A DNA stretch of 64,000 nt from Pseudoflavitalea sp. G-6-1-2 (lineage in GTDB: Bacteria > Bacteroidota > Bacteroidia > Chitinophagales > Chitinophagaceae), in assembly GCF_012927185.1 (NCBI RefSeq), contig NZ_JABBGB010000002.1, forward strand, positions 248,001-312,000, in the 5' to 3' direction. The translations under genes were made by a program, and so were the position numbers. Positions 60,691 through 64,000 of this stretch are shown one piece after another. The notes under the pieces are model-generated. The model did no database searches, was not told the DNA's origin, and was given only the letters and a program-made list of their open reading frames with translations. Numbering within the stretch: position 1 is the stretch's first letter; every line of letters starts with the position of its first letter.

Positions 60691-62424
60691 CTACTCCGCA
60701 AATCCTGAAGAAGAACTGATATTCACATCTGCATATTTCCATGCTTCTTCAAATGCTTCCTTCGCCTTTTTCGCATCGGCATGCCTGTTTTGTTTTTCCA
60801 ACGACTGTTGAAGTCCTATCAATGCCCACCCGTTCTTTTTCCATGTCTGCAAATCGCGGAGATACACTTTCTCTGCTTCAATGTATTTTCCAGCCTTGAG
60901 CAAAACAGCTCCCAGATAATGCCGCACAGAGAAGAACCAGTCAGGTGGTTCGTTATAATTGAGCTTGTCTTCTAAAGCAACGGCCTGCTGCAACAGCGTG
61001 ATCGATTTGTTGATTTCCTTTTGCTGCATCGCTATTCCTGCTGACAAAACTTTTACAGCAATCTGCACAAGGTCGCCAGTGGTATTGATGTTCCATATAG
61101 TGATTTGTTGCAGTGTGGTATCGGATGAGAGCATCGCAAGACTATCCATTTCTTTTTGTGCTGCAGGCATATTGTGTTTTCCAAGAAATGCCATTCCCTT
61201 TGCATAATGCCAGATAGCGCGTGGATAAACAAGGTCCTTCGCCGGTGGTGCAAATGCAAGTATTGTATCCCACATGGAAAGCTTCACAGCTATATAGTAT
61301 GGTATGATATGGTAATGCTGCAACGTACCCCATCCGGGCATCCGCATAATTTCTTCCGAAGTATGCTGCTCCAGTTTTTTGGCAGCTTTCCACGCCAGTG
61401 CAGTATGGCCTTCGAGTGTAGCTGTAGCAGCCAGGAAATGATAGTTATGAGGATAATAAGATAATGGATACGCCCCCTGTGCATGGCAGGCGGTTGTATA
61501 GATACTGTCTACATTCACTGCATTGATATTCGATAATGAACCGGCATGATAGTCTCCCGTATTGATGTAGATATGCGAAGGCATATGCAACAGATGTCCG
61601 GACCCCTGCACCAATGTTTCGAGCAGCTTCGCGCTGGGCAGTGCTTTTTCGGGCGTTGCCGATGCTTCCATTGCATGTACAAAATAGTGATGTGCTCCCG
61701 GATGTTGAGGATGCTGCTTCATCAGATGCTCCAGAACGCTGATCAGCTCTGGCGTCCAGGGCTTTGGAGCCTTGCTGGCTTTGTCGTACAGGTCCCATGG
61801 ATGCAGGTCCATGATCGCTTCCGCATACAGCGCTCCCACATCGGCATCCGTTGAAAACTGCGCATACACTTTCTTCATTGCAGCTGCATATGCGATATCC
61901 AATGCACTCCGGTCGGCCGGTGGTTTTTCGGCATACCGCACCATCAATGCATCGATCAATGCCTTTTCTTTTGGTGTGGAATTTATAGAAAGCGACTTCG
62001 CCTTATTCACTGCTTCCCAGGCCCGTTGATAATTATCTTCTTCCATTCCTCCATTGTAATTGGGACCAAGCACAAAAGCAAATCCCCAGAAAGCCATGGC
62101 GCAGCTGCTATCGAGCCGGCCAGCTTCAAAGAAAGATCTTGCTGCTTCCGCATGATTGAAACCATATGCCAGCATCATACCCTGATTAAAATACTCCTGT
62201 GCTTCCGGAGAAGTTGTTGTAACTGTAAATTCAATGCCATCGAGCCCTTTGAATTTCGGTGCTTTTTTTCCCGATAAATACCATTGCTTATCGGTTGTGT
62301 TGGGGTTATAACAGCCAATTGCCTGTGATGATTTTCCGGATGACTCTGCTGGTTTCTTCTCCTCCCCGTTATTGCATCCGGACAACACCAGCAATGCGAT
62401 AGCCGACAAATAAATCTGCCTCAT
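60691..62424 (-). CDS. His-rich TPR-like lipoprotein
   Basis: A 577-residue lipoprotein (lipobox VLSGCNNG) with helical TPR-like repeats throughout (YFNQGMMLAYGFNHAEAARS, AWEAVNKAKSLSINSTPKEK, HYLGAVLLKAGKYIEAEKVY). Its central part has conserved-looking His clusters: HHYFVHAMEA, HLLHMPSHIYI and PHNYHFLAA. Such a set suggests a metal or heme site, yet the family is annotated only as TPR. It is preceded by a 247-bp upstream region with no clear promoter. Location in periplasm or on the surface follows from the lipobox. Confidence 0.8.
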   Translation of the reverse strand: MRQIYLSAIALLVLSGCNNGEEKKPAESSGKSSQAIGCYNPNTTDKQWYLSGKKAPKFKGLDGIEFTVTTTSPEAQEYFNQGMMLAYGFNHAEAARSFFEAGRLDSSCAMAFWGFAFVLGPNYNGGMEEDNYQRAWEAVNKAKSLSINSTPKEKALIDALMVRYAEKPPADRSALDIAYAAAMKKVYAQFSTDADVGALYAEAIMDLHPWDLYDKASKAPKPWTPELISVLEHLMKQHPQHPGAHHYFVHAMEASATPEKALPSAKLLETLVQGSGHLLHMPSHIYINTGDYHAGSLSNINAVNVDSIYTTACHAQGAYPLSYYPHNYHFLAATATLEGHTALAWKAAKKLEQHTSEEIMRMPGWGTLQHYHIIPYYIAVKLSMWDTILAFAPPAKDLVYPRAIWHYAKGMAFLGKHNMPAAQKEMDSLAMLSSDTTLQQITIWNINTTGDLVQIAVKVLSAGIAMQQKEINKSITLLQQAVALEDKLNYNEPPDWFFSVRHYLGAVLLKAGKYIEAEKVYLRDLQTWKKNGWALIGLQQSLEKQNRHADAKKAKEAFEEAWKYADVNISSSSGFAE

Positions 62425-62670
62425 AATTGTATTGGTTTGAGTTGCTAATAGGCAAAATCAATATGGCAAGCCACAGGGAGGCTCTTCATCAAAAAAAGGA
62501 CAGCTATTCCGAGGGTAGCATTCAACACTGTTCGGGGAGTGGAAAAACAGATTTCTAATATACGGAAAAGCACCGGTTTCTACACAAAAATATTTATTTT
62601 AGACCCCATCCATAAGCTCTGCCACAACCGCTGCCCCGCCCTTTTTTTTATCGTTTAATATCGACAAACA

Positions 62671-63147
62671 ATGAAAAAAACAGTGATATTTTTGGCATTG
62701 GCAACATCCTTCGGATTTGGCTTTGCATTCAATTCCGTCTTAACCGGAACAACCCAAAAACAAAACACCATGAAAAGAGTAACAGGTATCGGAGGCATTT
62801 TCTTTAAATGCCAGGACCCCGAAAAAACCAAAGAATGGTACCAGACCCATCTCGGACTGGAAACAGATCCATACGGTACCAGGTTCGAATGGCGCGAAGC
62901 TGTAGATTCTACTAAAACCGGCTACACTATCTGGAGTCCTTTCTCAGATAAAACGAAATACTTCGAACCTTCAACAAAAGATTTTATGATCAACTACAGA
63001 GTTGATAACCTCGAAGCGCTGGTAGCGGAACTGAAGAAAGAAGGCGTGACTATTCTGGATGAGATCGAGAGTTACGACTATGGAAAATTCGTTCATATTC
63101 TCGATCCCGAAGGCAATAAGATTGAACTGTGGGAGCCTGCCGTTTAG
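62671..63147 (+). CDS. Exported VOC (glyoxalase-like) protein
   Basis: A 158-residue VOC-family protein with an apparent signal peptide (MKKTVIFLALATSFGFGFAF). The domain starts KRVTGIGGIFFKCQDPEKTK and ends FVHILDPEGNKIELWEPAV, with the usual His and Glu metal-ligand positions. VOC proteins are mainly cytosolic. If translation started at the internal ATG near 62770, the protein would be cytosolic too, which leaves the location open. It is convergent with the DUF2200 gene 12 nt away. Confidence 0.8.
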   Translation: MKKTVIFLALATSFGFGFAFNSVLTGTTQKQNTMKRVTGIGGIFFKCQDPEKTKEWYQTHLGLETDPYGTRFEWREAVDSTKTGYTIWSPFSDKTKYFEPSTKDFMINYRVDNLEALVAELKKEGVTILDEIESYDYGKFVHILDPEGNKIELWEPAV

Positions 63148-63159
63148 AAGCCATGCAGA

Positions 63160-63510
63160 TTATTTTCGTAGGATCTTCTCCATGGCCTTTCCCTTGGCCA
63201 GTTCATCGATCAGCTTATCCATGTACCGGATCTTTTGCATGAGTTTGTCCTGAATCTCTTCCACCCGGTATCCACAAATAACACCTTTAATGAGCGATGC
63301 ATTGGGATTCATTTGTGGCGCCTGGGCAAAGAAGGTTTCGAGATCCACCTTGCTGTCGATCTGCTTTTGCAGGCCTGCCTGATCATAACCGGTAAGCCAG
63401 CAGAGTATGGTATCCAGCTCTGCTTTTGTATGTCCCTTTGTTTCAGTTTTCTTTAGATACAAAGGATAGATGCTCGCAAATACCAGTTTGTAAACTCTTG
63501 CATTATCCAT
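63160..63510 (-). CDS. DUF2200 protein
   Basis: A 116-residue small cytosolic protein of the DUF2200 family. Conserved blocks are [20 protein letters not shown], then [17 protein letters not shown] and [23 protein letters not shown]2200 is widespread in bacteria with no assigned function. It is mostly helical with a basic C-terminus. It follows the serine hydrolase gene on the minus strand after 62 nt, so the two may be co-transcribed. Confidence 0.85.
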   Translation of the reverse strand: MDNARVYKLVFASIYPLYLKKTETKGHTKAELDTILCWLTGYDQAGLQKQIDSKVDLETFFAQAPQMNPNASLIKGVICGYRVEEIQDKLMQKIRYMDKLIDELAKGKAMEKILRK

Positions 63511-63572
63511 AGTTATTGTATTGGGTTTCTGAAGTTACAATATTCTGCGGATGTCTCCTGTAACGGGTTCCA

Positions 63573-64000
63573 TCAATTGTGAGACCTTTGTTTGCTGCGC
63601 CTTGATACATTCTTCTGATATTTCTTTTCTATTGCCGCATGCAATACAGCAAGTCCCTTTTCTGCCTCCGGTGTTTGTGCGTTCGCAAATATCACAAAGG
63701 CAATATTGTTGGATGTATCGATCTGTACGTCCGATAAAAATGTACCGGGGTTCCCGAAATTCCATGCGATCTTATTACCGTTCTTATCCTCCCGGTTGAA
63801 CCAGCCGATAGAAAATGAAGGTTGTCCAAACAACAGAAACTCAAAATCAGTTTTTGTCAGCTCGGAAAGCTGGCCTTTCAGACCTGCCTGTATCCATTGC
63901 AGGTATTTCACATAATCCCCCAGGGAGATATTGATATTGCCTGCCGCACATAGCCAGTTGAGTTTGTAATGAGCTCCCGGTGGATCCGGAATCAATTGTG
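63573..64000 (-). CDS. Serine hydrolase (beta-lactamase-like), C-terminal part at the window edge
   Basis: The last 142 codons of a gene that begins beyond the window. The segment AGNINISLGDYVKYLQWIQA, then PSFSIGWFNREDKNGNKIAW and a Gly-Asn-Pro-Gly turn (NFGNPGTFLSDVQIDTS), is the C-terminal part of a class C beta-lactamase-like serine hydrolase. The GNPGTF position usually has His-x-Gly, so the third active-site motif looks altered. The catalytic Ser-x-x-Lys and Tyr motifs lie outside the window. It is likely in one transcript with DUF2200. Confidence 0.7.
   Translation of the reverse strand, partial: QLIPDPPGAHYKLNWLCAAGNINISLGDYVKYLQWIQAGLKGQLSELTKTDFEFLLFGQPSFSIGWFNREDKNGNKIAWNFGNPGTFLSDVQIDTSNNIAFVIFANAQTPEAEKGLAVLHAAIEKKYQKNVSRRSKQRSHN

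Noticed and set aside
1-64000. tRNA genes, rRNA, CRISPR arrays, insertion sequences, integrases or prophage genes
   Set aside because: I looked for cloverleaf ends, spaced short repeats, transposase motifs and phage structural genes, and saw none.

Overview
The window is chromosomal DNA of a Bacteroidota bacterium, most likely family Chitinophagaceae (inference). Evidence for this: SusC/SusD proteins with an ECF sigma/FecR pair, a type IX secretion sorting domain, lipoproteins with a Lys/Asp-rich stretch after the lipid Cys, Bacteroidota-type promoter elements (TAnnTTTG) and few Shine-Dalgarno sites, and families such as DUF6266-like, DUF4465, DUF5074, DUF3347 and HYC_CC_PP. I see no tRNA, rRNA, CRISPR array, insertion sequence or prophage. 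The gene set is that of a free-living polymer and protein degrader.

Layout. 0.1-8.1 kb: mixed single genes (TPR protein, DUF6266-like protein, a lipoprotein followed by a frameshifted relative, a luciferase-like oxidoreductase, a GH97 alpha-galactosidase, a WG-repeat protein). 8.2-16.2 kb: one nutrient-uptake locus of ECF sigma factor, FecR anti-sigma factor, SusC-type TonB receptor, SusD-like lipoprotein and a TlpA-like thiol-disulfide protein. 16.3-25.7 kb: a heavy-metal (probably copper) efflux cluster with DUF305, a Cys-rich HYC_CC_PP protein, a CusA pump divided into two overlapping reading frames, a TolC-like outer-membrane protein, two periplasmic adaptors, DUF3347 and DUF2911. 25.8-36.1 kb: small regulatory and metabolic genes (MFS, GyrI-like/DinB fusion, serine hydrolase, GNAT, rhodanese, AraC, VOC, LytTR, dioxygenase-like lipoprotein, glycosyltransferase, a frameshifted SnoaL-like gene, Crp/Fnr). 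36.1-45.3 kb: beta-helix lipoprotein, M13 and M1 peptidases, a secreted Rid protein, a cupin, RluF with a repetitive basic tail and an unrecognised protein.

45.4-51.5 kb is the most interesting region: a clear cobalamin riboswitch with its own promoter drives a minus-strand operon of four lipoproteins (two related PKD-like proteins with calcium-type loops, a DUF4465 protein and a DUF5074 beta-propeller-like protein resembling BtuG). No TonB receptor or ABC transporter is present. The likely role is surface capture of vitamin B12 or other cobamides for a transporter encoded elsewhere.

51.7-64 kb: RDD membrane protein, a long RluA-type pseudouridine synthase, a secreted reprolysin-like metalloprotease with FN3 repeats and a T9SS tail, an orphan SF1 helicase, a His-rich TPR lipoprotein, a secreted VOC protein, DUF2200 and the C-terminal end of a serine hydrolase that runs off the window.
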